From a virus: 64,000 bases of DNA. The stretch is taken from the IMG/VR virus record IMGVR_UViG_3300025648_000012, positions 78,722 through 142,721 of that record; one strand, written 5' to 3'. The position numbers and the translations under genes are program-made. This document shows positions 1-8,721 of this stretch, in pieces. The notes beneath the pieces are model-generated. The model was not told the origin of the DNA and searched no databases. It worked only from the letters and a program-made list of their open reading frames with translations. Numbering within the stretch: position 1 is the stretch's first letter; each line of letters begins with the position of its first letter.

Positions 1-1026
1 ATAGCAGCAAACGACGAGGTACTCGGCTCCGTATTTGAAACAGGAAGACAGCTCCGTAGAAAGTTAATTAAAAATCCAACAGAAGAAATACGGCAGGAAA
101 TAAAGAAAAAAGGTGACTTGCATATTCTTAATGTAAAGAGGTTTTTCAATAAATGGGTGGAAAAATCTGATCCATTGCGAGAAGCAGTTAAATCGGTTAT
201 ATTTGGAGCAATCTACTTAATGACAGCAAGAACTCTTGGTAGAAATACGAAAAAACCTGAGATTGTTGAAATACAAGCGTTAATGCGAAAAGCTCGAGAT
301 GAAAAACAACCCATTGAACCGTACATGGAAAGACTTGAGGAGCTTTTAGAAGAGGATAGAACCGAGTATGCAAATAACATTCTTAATAAACTATTTTCTG
401 CATTTAAGAAATCTTCAAAATGGTTAGATTCCGTTACAAGAAGTGCCGCAAAAAAGCAACAAGCAGAGTCTCCAATAGGCCGAGTTAGGCATCTTTGGGC
501 TACTCTTTTTGAAGATAAAAGTCTAACTGCTAAACAAATAAGAAGAGGAGCAAATGCTCCAATTCAGGGTTTTGGCTCTGAAATAGGTGTAGTTTCTTCC
601 TACTTAATATGCAATACGTGGAATAAACTCTTTCCCAAAGTAAATGTTGAGTTTAGCAGAATAATCCACGATGCGTCTTATTTCCATGTTCCAATAGAAT
701 ACTCTGTAGAGTTTATTCATGTTATGTCATACATGGCAACTACTGGAGTTGCAGATTACTATGAAAGGCATTTTGGACTAAAAATGGTAGTCAATCCTGA
801 GATAGAAATTGAGCTTGGAGTTTCCGATGACAAGTTTGAAAAATGGAATTGGGAACTGCCGTCTTTGGTTTCTTTAATGGAAAAAACACTAAAAGACAAG
901 GGGGAAACCCACAGTCTAAAGCACATATTTAGATCTTGGAAGAATAACTCAATGAAAAATTTTCCACTATTGAATGTAGAGTTATCCAAGGAATTGAGAA
1001 CTGAATACCAAAAACTTAGAGCATAA
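1..1026 (+). CDS. DNA polymerase, family A, C-terminal part (5' truncated by window edge)
   Basis: The frame is open from base 1, so the gene begins upstream of the window. The visible part carries the Pol I palm/fingers motifs: an O-helix-like block (REAVKSVIFGAIYLMTART) replacing the usual K-x3-NFG-x-IYG form, the NAPIQG block about 150 residues later, and motif C as IIHDAS (QVHDE in classical Pol I), where His-Asp bind the catalytic metal. It would copy the phage genome. The stretch between the O-helix and NAPIQG is long and charged, suggesting an insertion in the fingers. Downstream genes follow within a few bases, consistent with one replication operon. Exonuclease and N-terminal domains cannot be seen. 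The ATG-less start near 118 in this frame is only an internal leucine codon, not a real start. Confidence 0.85.
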   Translation: MAANDEVLGSVFETGRQLRRKLIKNPTEEIRQEIKKKGDLHILNVKRFFNKWVEKSDPLREAVKSVIFGAIYLMTARTLGRNTKKPEIVEIQALMRKARDEKQPIEPYMERLEELLEEDRTEYANNILNKLFSAFKKSSKWLDSVTRSAAKKQQAESPIGRVRHLWATLFEDKSLTAKQIRRGANAPIQGFGSEIGVVSSYLICNTWNKLFPKVNVEFSRIIHDASYFHVPIEYSVEFIHVMSYMATTGVADYYERHFGLKMVVNPEIEIELGVSDDKFEKWNWELPSLVSLMEKTLKDKGETHSLKHIFRSWKNNSMKNFPLLNVELSKELRTEYQKLRA

Positions 1027-1029
1027 ACT

Positions 1030-1407
1030 ATGGTTGAAAGAAGAATCCAATACCTAACAGGTTTAGAATCGCTAATTACTTTTGAAGATCCTCCTGGAAC
1101 TTCACACATCTTTCTAATTGAAGCCTACCCTCTAAAGTTTAATATGTTTTGGGTAAGACTAGTAGAGTTAGAAAGGTTAGAAAAATCTAGAGCAATGAAA
1201 TCGTATTTAAGAGAATGTTGGTCTAACCGCATTTACTGTTCTTCTATTTTAAGTTTTATGCCAGCATTAGTATTATCAGTAGCAGAAAGAGTGGATTTAA
1301 GTAATCCAGAATTACTTCACCTAAATTTTGGCGGCTCTCTACTCAATGAGTATCCCAAGTTAAATTTAGAACAGTTAACGGGCAACCCAAACACTGTAGT
1401 TCATTAG
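1030..1407 (+). CDS. hypothetical protein (125 aa)
   Basis: An ORF of 125 residues starting 3 bases after the polymerase stop, in the same operon. I do not recognise the family. The N-terminus is mixed alpha/beta and the middle (about residues 40-90) is helical and hydrophobic with a few Cys. There is no signal peptide and no clear metal motif. Spacing and strand support it as real. The antisense frame over its start is a shadow. Confidence 0.6.
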   Translation: MVERRIQYLTGLESLITFEDPPGTSHIFLIEAYPLKFNMFWVRLVELERLEKSRAMKSYLRECWSNRIYCSSILSFMPALVLSVAERVDLSNPELLHLNFGGSLLNEYPKLNLEQLTGNPNTVVH

Positions 1408-1416
1408 GAGATTTTA

Positions 1417-2091
1417 ATGACACTTCAAACACTAATACCTTGTTTAACTCCTCAAGGAATACTCTTAGGAGCTTTTTTAATTACTCCAACAGATTTAACT
1501 AATGTTGGAGTTTTTAATTTTTCAGAAGGGTCAGTTTCACTAACTTGGATTACATATCCAGTGGATGCAACAAACCCTTCGGGACTTAGATCCTTTTACG
1601 CCTATGTTACAAATAACCCTTCGCAATTACCAGGATTTTCTTCTTTTGTCCCTGCGGATATAACCAACTATCAGAGATGGAATGCTCCTCAAGTGGGAGG
1701 TGGGTTATCATCTCAACAAAACAATCTTCTTGAAGTTATACGGGGTGGCTTTTACTCCAATAGGAATTTGTTAGTAGTACCCTCGTCAAGCGGAACTACG
1801 CCTACTCAACCCAATACTTGGGAAATAACTTTAGCTGCTTCTTCATTAGAAGGAATTACATTTGTTGACTTTGATTGGACACTTTTAATTGCTGGAACTT
1901 CCATACTTCCAACCTCAAATCCGACTGGTATGAAAGCTATAGTTGTAGGTACATCCAATCAAAACAACTTGTTCAATACGGTAAGAATACTGCTTCTTAC
2001 GAGCCCTACTCCTGGTACATATAGCTTTGGATTTTTAGTAACCCAGGTTAGCGGAACTGTAACTGCAACTCTTAATTTAATCATTGACTAG
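1417..2091 (+). CDS. hypothetical protein, beta-rich (224 aa)
   Basis: ATG is preceded by AGGAG (GGAGATTTTAATG context). The protein is rich in Thr, Ser, Gly, Asn and Pro with short alternating hydrophobic strands, as in secreted or virion beta-sandwich proteins. It has no recognised motif and no signal peptide. Its composition resembles the tail proteins at 45-60 kb rather than its replication neighbours, so a virion decoration or host-attachment role is possible, but that is inference from composition only. Confidence 0.6.
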   Translation: MTLQTLIPCLTPQGILLGAFLITPTDLTNVGVFNFSEGSVSLTWITYPVDATNPSGLRSFYAYVTNNPSQLPGFSSFVPADITNYQRWNAPQVGGGLSSQQNNLLEVIRGGFYSNRNLLVVPSSSGTTPTQPNTWEITLAASSLEGITFVDFDWTLLIAGTSILPTSNPTGMKAIVVGTSNQNNLFNTVRILLLTSPTPGTYSFGFLVTQVSGTVTATLNLIID

Positions 2092-2105
2092 CTTACAATT
2101 AAAAA

Positions 2106-2465
2106 ATGAAAATTTACATCTCAGGTCCTATGACAGGTATAGAAGACCTTAATTTTCCAGCCTTTCATTTTGCAGAAAAGGTACTAAAATCTGTTGCTCA
2201 GCAATTTAGCACTCATATAGAAGTAGAAAACCCTGCCAGTTGGGGGTTGCCAGCCGAACCCTATGAGGATTGCATAAAATTTGCTATTACTAAACTTATG
2301 GACAACTGTAAATATGTAATTGCATTAGAAGGCTGGGAAAACTCTAAAGGGGCTAACGCAGAAATAGCAGTGGCTATAGCCCTTGGAATTCCTGTTCTAT
2401 CTTTAGAGGACGTAACCTCAATTTTTGGAGAAAAGAATGAACAAACCCCAAATGAGTCTATCTGA
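2106..2465 (+). CDS. DUF4406-like (nucleoside deoxyribosyltransferase-like) protein
   Basis: It starts MKIYISGPMTG, the hallmark opening of DUF4406 and related nucleoside 2-deoxyribosyltransferase-like folds, followed by a middle ENPASWG segment and a C-terminal half with GWENSKGANAEIAVAIALGIPV, where the helix after GWE-x-S-x-GA is characteristic. The length (119 aa) fits small phage members. The family is Rossmann-like and often annotated as a nucleotide-modifying enzyme, although the reaction of DUF4406 members is not established. The gene overlaps the next one by 29 bases. Confidence 0.75.
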   Translation: MKIYISGPMTGIEDLNFPAFHFAEKVLKSVAQQFSTHIEVENPASWGLPAEPYEDCIKFAITKLMDNCKYVIALEGWENSKGANAEIAVAIALGIPVLSLEDVTSIFGEKNEQTPNESI

Positions 2466-2841
2466 CGTAATCACTGAACTTGAACTATCCTATAAGCAGG
2501 CACTTAGTAATCACGAACCCTATCTAAGGATAAGCTTTAGTGGGTTATTAAACACTTTAATACATCTTTATAACCAAAAAACACAACTAGAGAGGGAAAA
2601 TGCACTTGGAGGGAGTGCAGAACCTTTTATCTGGAAACCTATAGAAACTGCTCCTAAAGATGGAACTACCATACTTGGTGCGATTATCATTAGATGTACC
2701 CGCAAAGAAATTTCTTATATGTTTGCTGGAGCAGTAAATTACTTGGAAGGAGAGTGGTGCAGTGAGTATAGAGTTTCTAGAAAGAGCACTCATAATTTAA
2801 CTCATTGGATGACCCTTCCAAAAACACTTGAAGGAGAATAG
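2437..2841 (+). CDS. DUF551-like small protein
   Basis: The ATG at 2437 is chosen over the upstream TTG at 2425 because GGAG at 2427-2430 sits six bases before it. The N-terminal half is helical. The C-terminal half begins WKPIETAPKDGTTIL and ends LTHWMTLP, the conserved ends of the DUF551-type domain common in phage genomes (an IETAPKDG opening and a HWMPLP close). No biochemical role is known. The stop overlaps the thyX ribosome-binding region. Confidence 0.7.
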   Translation: MNKPQMSLSDVITELELSYKQALSNHEPYLRISFSGLLNTLIHLYNQKTQLERENALGGSAEPFIWKPIETAPKDGTTILGAIIIRCTRKEISYMFAGAVNYLEGEWCSEYRVSRKSTHNLTHWMTLPKTLEGE

Positions 2842-2842
2842 A

Positions 2843-3631
2843 ATGGAGAATAGTTTTGAAGTTTTAGGGAAAGGTTACGTAAAACTCATTGAACATTGGG
2901 GTTCAGACGAGAGAATAATTGAAGCTGCTAGAATGTCTACTTCAAAGGGGTTTAATGGGTGGGGCGAACCTTGTAAGAATTGTGAAGGTAAAGGAAACTA
3001 TTATATTGAACTTGTTTTAACACATTGCAAGGAATGTGATGGACAGGGGCATATTACTGGAGATGAAAAGCTACTCAAATTTCTATACACTAACAACCAC
3101 TCGACCCCCTTTGAGATGGCAGGTTTAATCATTGAAGTTAAAGCCCCTATCTTTGTATTTAGAGAATGGCATAGGCATAGGACACAGAGTTACAACGAAA
3201 TGTCGGCTAGGTATATTCCATTACCCAATGAAAACTACACTCCAACTCTTACTAGATTAATTTTAGGGTCTAAATTTACAGCAAATAAGCAAGCTACAGG
3301 TACAGCGGAAATAAACATTGCAAAGGCGGATCTTTGGCTATCTGAATTGGCAGCTTTGTATGCTTACGCTCAAGAAGTCTATGAGAAGGGACTGGAAGCT
3401 GGAGTTCCTAAAGAATTAGCAAGACTTTCTGTACCCGTTGCTAGGTTTAGTAGAATGCGCGCATCGGCTAATCTTCTAAATTGGCTAAAATTCTTAACAT
3501 TAAGAATGGATAGCAAAGCTCAATGGGAAATTAGAGAATACGCAAAAGCGGTTGGAAATTTAATTTCTCAGAAATTTCCAAAAACTTGGGAGCTTTTTGT
3601 AGAACATACGTTAAGGAGTGAGCAACAATGA
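2843..3631 (+). CDS. thyX: flavin-dependent thymidylate synthase ThyX with zinc-knuckle insertion
   Basis: ThyX makes dTMP from dUMP using FAD, methylene-tetrahydrofolate and NADPH. The diagnostic ThyX motif is intact as RHRTQSYNEMSARY (residues 111-124), including the Ser nucleotide-binding position. The fold opens normally (EAARMSTSKG, residues 27-36) but then carries two C-x2-C-x-G-x-G knuckles (C44, C47, C62, C65) of the DnaJ zinc-finger type before resuming at DEKLLKFLY. The ATG at 2843 has AAGGAG six bases upstream; the TTG at 2828 is too far 5'. The gene overlaps the next by 4 bases (ATGA-type). It is paired functionally with the dUTPase at 27.7 kb. The zinc segment is an addition to the usual enzyme. 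Confidence 0.95.
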   Translation: MENSFEVLGKGYVKLIEHWGSDERIIEAARMSTSKGFNGWGEPCKNCEGKGNYYIELVLTHCKECDGQGHITGDEKLLKFLYTNNHSTPFEMAGLIIEVKAPIFVFREWHRHRTQSYNEMSARYIPLPNENYTPTLTRLILGSKFTANKQATGTAEINIAKADLWLSELAALYAYAQEVYEKGLEAGVPKELARLSVPVARFSRMRASANLLNWLKFLTLRMDSKAQWEIREYAKAVGNLISQKFPKTWELFVEHTLRSEQQ

Positions 3632-3912
3632 AACAAGATCCTAAGGTTTTATCTTCGTATAAGAGCATGGAAAATGAAGTAATGAACTTTTTCTTCGACC
3701 CTTCCAGAAATTCAAGTACAGTATTGCATGGACTTAATGCTTTGCAGTCTAAGATAGATAGTTTGATTTTAATTCTGGAAAAAGAAGTTGCTAATGAACA
3801 GGACATTGCTCAAGAAAAGGAAAACGCCTCAAGTGAAGAAAACTCGTCTTATTTGGATGCTTATGGAATTGGAAAAATACTAAAAAACTCTTTTTTAGGA
3901 AGGAGAACTTAA
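3628..3912 (+). CDS. hypothetical protein, helical (94 aa)
   Basis: It overlaps the thyX stop by 4 bases and has AAGGAG upstream of its ATG. Residues about 30-70 form a probable amphipathic or coiled-coil helix rich in Leu, Ile, Glu and Lys. No family is recognised. The operon position and clean ribosome-binding site support expression. Confidence 0.6.
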   Translation: MKQDPKVLSSYKSMENEVMNFFFDPSRNSSTVLHGLNALQSKIDSLILILEKEVANEQDIAQEKENASSEENSSYLDAYGIGKILKNSFLGRRT

Positions 3913-4136
3913 TGTTTCCTTTTAGTAGGAGAAACCTGGTGTTTCCTGCAATTATGACTAATCCTAAAGTTTGCATTCCTTTAAGTAGTCCAGTAGTAAT
4001 TACTGGAGAGGTACTAAACCAAGGATTGCACTTTGATGAAGTGATTGTTAGAAACGGCAAAATCAAAAGCAAGTTAAATGGATTAAAGGGCAAGCCCCTT
4101 AACGGAAAGTTTAAGGTAATTTTAATTCCTGAGTGA
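3912..4136 (+). CDS. hypothetical protein, small beta-rich (74 aa)
   Basis: The ATG overlaps the previous stop (TAATG) and GGAAGGAG lies just upstream, so translation is coupled. The 74-residue product is basic and beta-rich with repeated Val, Ile and Gly strands and no recognised motif. Confidence 0.55.
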   Translation: MFPFSRRNLVFPAIMTNPKVCIPLSSPVVITGEVLNQGLHFDEVIVRNGKIKSKLNGLKGKPLNGKFKVILIPE

Positions 4137-4142
4137 GCTAAA

Positions 4143-4637
4143 ATGGAAACTAATCAAAGTAAAAAGATCCTTTTATCCGAATCTACTTTTTTAGATATTG
4201 TAAAAGGATTGGCAAAAAAGATTCGGGAATCTGAAGAGTATTCTGTTTCTACGCTTAAATACATTGTTGCACCAAGCCGAGGAGGGTTAATTCCTGCGGT
4301 TCATCTGTCTCATTTGCTCAATCTCCCTTTAATTGTTTTAGAAAAACACGAGTTAACCTCCCTTAAATCTAAGGTAGAATTTAGGTACAGTTTAGACAAT
4401 GATGAAGCGGAGCAGTTTGAAAACATTAAAATTATTCTAGTAGAAGATATTTCTGATACAGGTAAAACCTTTCAGACCATGCTTAGCGGGCTGAACTCTA
4501 CAAAAAACGTAATAACAGCTAGCCTTGTTTGTAGAGGCACTACCTCATTTTCCCCTGACTTTTTCGGTAATTACTACATAGGTAACTCTTGGGTAGTATT
4601 TCCTTGGGAGCACAAACCCATAATCAATAAAAAATGA
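4143..4637 (+). CDS. phosphoribosyltransferase, type I fold
   Basis: The PRPP-binding loop is visible as IILVEDISDTGKTF (two acidic residues followed by D-T-G-K-T), with the upstream APSRGGLIPAVHLS loop that binds pyrophosphate. Length (164 aa) fits purine or xanthine phosphoribosyltransferases. The reaction would be base plus PRPP to nucleoside monophosphate; the base cannot be read from the sequence. Because the phage also encodes deazaguanine synthesis, a base-salvage role is attractive but unproven. It overlaps the next gene by 4 bases. Confidence 0.8.
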   Translation: METNQSKKILLSESTFLDIVKGLAKKIRESEEYSVSTLKYIVAPSRGGLIPAVHLSHLLNLPLIVLEKHELTSLKSKVEFRYSLDNDEAEQFENIKIILVEDISDTGKTFQTMLSGLNSTKNVITASLVCRGTTSFSPDFFGNYYIGNSWVVFPWEHKPIINKK

Positions 4638-6682
4638 TTAACATTAAGAAATTTGGCGTTTCTGGAGTATTGTTTAATAAGCAAAAGCTAAAGGTTGAGC
4701 CAGGAGTAACTTACATATATGGCAAGTCTACTCAAGAAAATGGCAATGGAAATGCAGTAGGTAAATCTCTGTTTGCAACCTCTATAGCTGAAATTCTGTA
4801 CGATACTCCAATAGTCGGTACTCGCCAAGACAAGTCTACTGCTACGTATTTGCTCGAATTTGATTCTCACAGAGTAGTTTCTAAAAATAAAAAACTCTCC
4901 GTTACTGAAAATGGAAAGGCAATAAAATTTAGAACAAAACAACTAGCTTCAGAATGGCTTAAGAAGCATTTTCCAGTTTCCGAAGAAGAGTACAGAACAT
5001 ACTGTTTCTTAGATTCAATAACTCCACATCCTTTAGTTAGAGGAACTTCTTCACAGCGCAAGGAGTTCTTTACTAACTTCTTTAGAATATCCTCAATAGA
5101 TACCGCCCGTCGAGAAGTAAATTCTAAGCTAAACTACTTAAAAGTAGAAAGAGCAAAACTAAATGAGGTTGTAGCTCAACTAAAGGAATGTAGTACTCTG
5201 TCTAAACAAGAGTTTATCTCAAAACAATCTAGATATAAACACTTGCAAGAGGAGCTTGAAAAACTCTCAAAAAGCTACGAAGAGTACCAAAAAGCAACTC
5301 GAAATAATGAACTAAGAGCGTTGTATAGAAGCGACTTAGAAATAGCTGGAAATCTTTCCTACAAACGGTTAGAAAAACTAGAATTACTACTAACACAAAG
5401 ACAAAGTACAAATGATAAAGCGAAGGAATACTCGCAATATCTCAAAAGAAAAGAAAACTTTGAAGAGTTGGCTAAAGGGATAGACTTCTCTGTACCAATT
5501 GAAGAACTAGTCAAAGCCAACGATAAATACCAAAGACTTTTAGGCAAGTTGGTGGAACCAACAAAACCAAAGAAAGTAACTTTGCTAAAAAAGGTGGAAT
5601 TTTCTCAAGAACAGCTAGATGCCCTATCAATAGTTAATCAAAAAATAGCGTATGCAACTAAATTTTCTAAGGGCAAGTGCTTTGCTTGCGGTCAACCTGT
5701 AAAAGTAGAAGATTTGAGTAAGCTGCAAGAAAAAAAGAATGAGTTAACAAAGCTAAAACAGCAATCTGAAGACTATAAGAATTCAGTAGCTGAGTATAAG
5801 CTTTATAAAGAAAAAATAGTACTGTATAGAGAAGAGGTAGAGCAGTTTAGAAAAAACGAGGAAGAGTTGAAAAGACTAAAACCCTTTGTTAGGCTCTACA
5901 ATGCCAGAATAGAACTAGAAGAACCTAAACACGTAAAAAAGGTTAATTCTGTACCCACTAAAAAATTAGAAAAGTGCATTGCGGCTTTGAAAAGATGCTT
6001 ACCTAATAAAGATATTTTAGATCTTCCAGAAAGTAAAGTTGTAGAGTTTAATATGGAAGCTTTACTAAAATTACAAGAAGAATTTGCTCAGTTACGGGTC
6101 GAGCTTAAAGCTAACAAACTCAATAGGGAGAAAAGGATCACTCTGCTTGAGAGGAAAGACAAATTAGAAACTATTCTTAAAAATGAAAAAGCTCTTCAGT
6201 TGCTCTCAAAAGCGTATTCTGATAAGGAATTAAAACACCTTATAGTTAAGTCAATTTCTGAAAAATTAGTTGAGCTTGTTAACTTTTACAGTAAAGCAGT
6301 TCTTCCCTCCTCTACTTTTGATATTAAGTGGGGTACGCAACTTTCTATTTTGGCTACACGTAAATCTGGAACCACAGATGTTAGAAAGTTATCCGCAGCA
6401 GAAGCTAAGCTGTTTACTTTAGCTTTAGTATTGGCATTACTGCACTTTGTTCCTTTACATAAGAGGTGCAACTTGCTAATACTTGATGAGCCTTGCTCTT
6501 CATTTTCTCCTCATACTCGAGAAAAATTTTATTCATTTTTACCAATTTTACTAACTATTATACCCTCTATAATCGTGGTTACTCCAGACCCAGATGAAAG
6601 AATGCCTGGGGCTAGGGAATACACCATAGTAAGAAATAAAAAGGAGTCTAAACTTGTCTCGGGACACCCAACTGAAGCGTAA
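4634..6682 (+). CDS. Rad50/SbcC-type recombination ATPase (T4 gp46-like)
   Basis: The order of parts is that of a Rad50/SbcC/gp46 subunit: N-terminal Walker A NGNGNAVGKS (about residues 36-45), a long coiled coil rich in Lys, Glu and Leu, a zinc hook CFAC near residue 349, the returning coil, an ABC signature-like region (LSAAEAKLFTLAL), and Walker B LLILDEPCSS near residue 614. Such proteins pair with a gp47/SbcD nuclease to resect DNA ends for recombination-dependent replication; no partner nuclease is visible here, so it may lie upstream. The gene overlaps both neighbours (4 and 29 bases). Confidence 0.88.
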   Translation: MINIKKFGVSGVLFNKQKLKVEPGVTYIYGKSTQENGNGNAVGKSLFATSIAEILYDTPIVGTRQDKSTATYLLEFDSHRVVSKNKKLSVTENGKAIKFRTKQLASEWLKKHFPVSEEEYRTYCFLDSITPHPLVRGTSSQRKEFFTNFFRISSIDTARREVNSKLNYLKVERAKLNEVVAQLKECSTLSKQEFISKQSRYKHLQEELEKLSKSYEEYQKATRNNELRALYRSDLEIAGNLSYKRLEKLELLLTQRQSTNDKAKEYSQYLKRKENFEELAKGIDFSVPIEELVKANDKYQRLLGKLVEPTKPKKVTLLKKVEFSQEQLDALSIVNQKIAYATKFSKGKCFACGQPVKVEDLSKLQEKKNELTKLKQQSEDYKNSVAEYKLYKEKIVLYREEVEQFRKNEEELKRLKPFVRLYNARIELEEPKHVKKVNSVPTKKLEKCIAALKRCLPNKDILDLPESKVVEFNMEALLKLQEEFAQLRVELKANKLNREKRITLLERKDKLETILKNEKALQLLSKAYSDKELKHLIVKSISEKLVELVNFYSKAVLPSSTFDIKWGTQLSILATRKSGTTDVRKLSAAEAKLFTLALVLALLHFVPLHKRCNLLILDEPCSSFSPHTREKFYSFLPILLTIIPSIIVVTPDPDERMPGAREYTIVRNKKESKLVSGHPTEA

Positions 6683-7313
6683 TCTTTACGCAACAAATTA
6701 CTGGGCTCCACTTGATGTGCACGTTTATTTACGAAGGCACAAAATAGGGCACACTTTTGATAAAAAAATGTTCGGAGTACCTACTCTTGAATTACTAACC
6801 GACCTTCGTGGAGTTGACTCTCTTCTTCCTAAAATCTTCTTTGGAGCAACAAGTTCCATTCTATCCTATGGAATACCTTGCCTTGACTATACTCGTGGAA
6901 TGAAGGTCTGTATTGATTACGTCCTTAAAACTCCAAACTCAATAACTGTAAATAGAGGTTACAAGACGGTTATGGAGTATGTTAATAGTTGTTGTTATTC
7001 GTCTGCCTTATCAGAAGCAGAAACTGTAATTTTATCCATAAAGGATACTTCATTTAGAAAAAGGATTAGCCTAGAACTAATGAAGTACTTAAAAGGGGAA
7101 TTGACTGTAGTAAAATTACAAACTATTTGTGGCTTACATGAATATAGTAATGAACTATTGAGTGTTCTACCCAAACTAGATACTTTAAGGTTAGCAATTC
7201 AACATTCTAAGATTTCATCTGTTAAGGAAGCTTCCTCTAAATTTAGAGTGTCTGAGTTTGATATAAATTTTGTATTAGCGGAGAGAAAAAATGAGCATGA
7301 AGTTTCGGTTTGA
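6654..7313 (+). CDS. hypothetical protein next to the clamp gene (219 aa)
   Basis: The TTG at 6654 is the likely start, with AAGGAG at 6641-6646 seven bases before it; the frame overlaps the end of the Rad50-like gene by 29 bases. The protein is mostly helical with a Cys pair near residue 114 and a C-terminal segment (about 175-215) resembling a small helical bundle. I do not recognise the family. Lying directly before the clamp-like gene, it could be a clamp-loader accessory (T4 gp62 is in that position), but no motif supports this. Confidence 0.6.
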   Translation: MSRDTQLKRNLYATNYWAPLDVHVYLRRHKIGHTFDKKMFGVPTLELLTDLRGVDSLLPKIFFGATSSILSYGIPCLDYTRGMKVCIDYVLKTPNSITVNRGYKTVMEYVNSCCYSSALSEAETVILSIKDTSFRKRISLELMKYLKGELTVVKLQTICGLHEYSNELLSVLPKLDTLRLAIQHSKISSVKEASSKFRVSEFDINFVLAERKNEHEVSV

Positions 7314-8322
7314 AGTACCCTCAGTAAATGCTGTTCTTGATATAGTTACAGCACTAGCCCCACCTTCTGGAGGTTCCGTTAGCTTAAATGCTACCAATGG
7401 AAAATTGGTAGTAACTTCTAAATCTGAGTTGGATTTAGTAGTGGCTAAAATTCCTTGTGAGGTCGAAGGTTCTGCTCATTTTGCTATTACCTTAGATACA
7501 TTTAAGCAAGCAGTTAAGGGCAAATCTGCAATGCAAGGGGAGTTTCTTAACGACCAAGGTTTGGTATTAACCAGTAAAAACTATAAAGCAGTTTTGGCTA
7601 CTTCTGATGCAGATTCAGTTGAGTATCCAAAAATTGAACCAGATGAGGTTCTAACTATTACTCCTGAGATGGGGAAATTTCTACTCAAAGCTGTGAGTAA
7701 AGTAGCGCTATCCCCATTGGGTGAAACTTGGATTCCTCTATCTATTGTTAGTACGGAAAAAGGAACAACTGTTATATGCTATGACCCCTACAAAGTTTTG
7801 TGGATGAAAAATTCTAAACTTGTTGGTAATTTTAGAGTAACCCTTCCAGTAACCACAATTAAAAATATACTATCTTCGCTATCTGGTAGAGAAATAACTC
7901 TAAATTTGACTAAACAATTAGTTGAAGTTAAAGCAGGCTTAGTTAAGGCAGCTGTTGCACTTCCTGGAGAAAGTACAATTCCTTTAGACTCTGTTCTTGA
8001 GATTATTAAAAAGAAGAATACAAGTGAGTTAAATGAGTTGGATAAAGAAGAAGTCTCTAGTTTTTTAGAAAATGCTAAAGCAATAGCAGTTGGAAAATTA
8101 TCTGAAATATCTGCCAAGGAAAATGTATGGAAAGTATCTTCGGATAGTGGCTCCATTTCTGCCAAGTTAAAAAATGCAAACTTGACCTTCAAGATGGATT
8201 GCACAGTATTGAGCGACTTAGTTGGAAAATCCTCGAAGGTAGTGTTGATGGGGGTAAATGAGAGTGCGTATTTCTTTTCATTAGGGGATAACGCCTTTGC
8301 TTATGGTTCACAAAATCAGTAA
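7291..8322 (+). CDS. sliding-clamp-like protein (DnaN/gp45-type candidate)
   Basis: Length (343 aa) and layout fit a three-domain beta clamp of roughly 115 residues per domain. Domain junctions resemble DnaN: a first domain ending DADSVEYPKI (compare the EFPN region of DnaN), a second opening LTITPEMGKFLLKAVSKV, and a third ending in a hydrophobic strand pair near VVLMGVNESAYFF. There is no exact signature motif, so the assignment rests on fold-like spacing and on the position between recombination and replication genes. The ATG at 7291 follows GGAG and overlaps the previous stop. A clamp would tether the polymerase and, as in T4, could also activate late transcription by the sigma factor at 23.5 kb. 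Confidence 0.55.
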   Translation: MSMKFRFEVPSVNAVLDIVTALAPPSGGSVSLNATNGKLVVTSKSELDLVVAKIPCEVEGSAHFAITLDTFKQAVKGKSAMQGEFLNDQGLVLTSKNYKAVLATSDADSVEYPKIEPDEVLTITPEMGKFLLKAVSKVALSPLGETWIPLSIVSTEKGTTVICYDPYKVLWMKNSKLVGNFRVTLPVTTIKNILSSLSGREITLNLTKQLVEVKAGLVKAAVALPGESTIPLDSVLEIIKKKNTSELNELDKEEVSSFLENAKAIAVGKLSEISAKENVWKVSSDSGSISAKLKNANLTFKMDCTVLSDLVGKSSKVVLMGVNESAYFFSLGDNAFAYGSQNQ

Positions 8323-8331
8323 AAAATAGCA

Positions 8332-8721
8332 ATGACTTACTCCAGTATAATTACTACCTATAGTGACCTTCCTAAAAATTACTTTTGGAAAAAAGAAAAT
8401 GGGACTCTTTTTCCAACAGTTGACCTTAACAAAGGAATTTACACAGTAGGCGCCCCTTTGGACTTATCACTGTTTAGCTCTGTTTTTGTGCTTAACCAAG
8501 GCAACAAAGAAGTAGGATATTACTTTCAATCCCCTTATAAGGAAAAAGTAAGTAAATTTTTTTACTTAACTTGGTTTAGAAGTAATGAAGGAAAGGCAGA
8601 ATCCTACAGAGCGTCATTAAAAACCGAAAATTTACTCATTCTTAATTTTGAAAACCATGGCTTATTAGCAATATCCCCTCAATGGAATTTTAGACTGTCC
8701 CAAATATTTGAGAACCAATGA
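8332..8721 (+). CDS. hypothetical protein (129 aa)
   Basis: The protein is aromatic-rich (many Phe, Tyr and Trp), with no recognised family and no membrane segment. The ATG lacks a good ribosome-binding site, so initiation may depend on translation of the clamp gene ending ten bases before. It overlaps the following gene by 4 bases. Confidence 0.5.
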   Translation: MTYSSIITTYSDLPKNYFWKKENGTLFPTVDLNKGIYTVGAPLDLSLFSSVFVLNQGNKEVGYYFQSPYKEKVSKFFYLTWFRSNEGKAESYRASLKTENLLILNFENHGLLAISPQWNFRLSQIFENQ

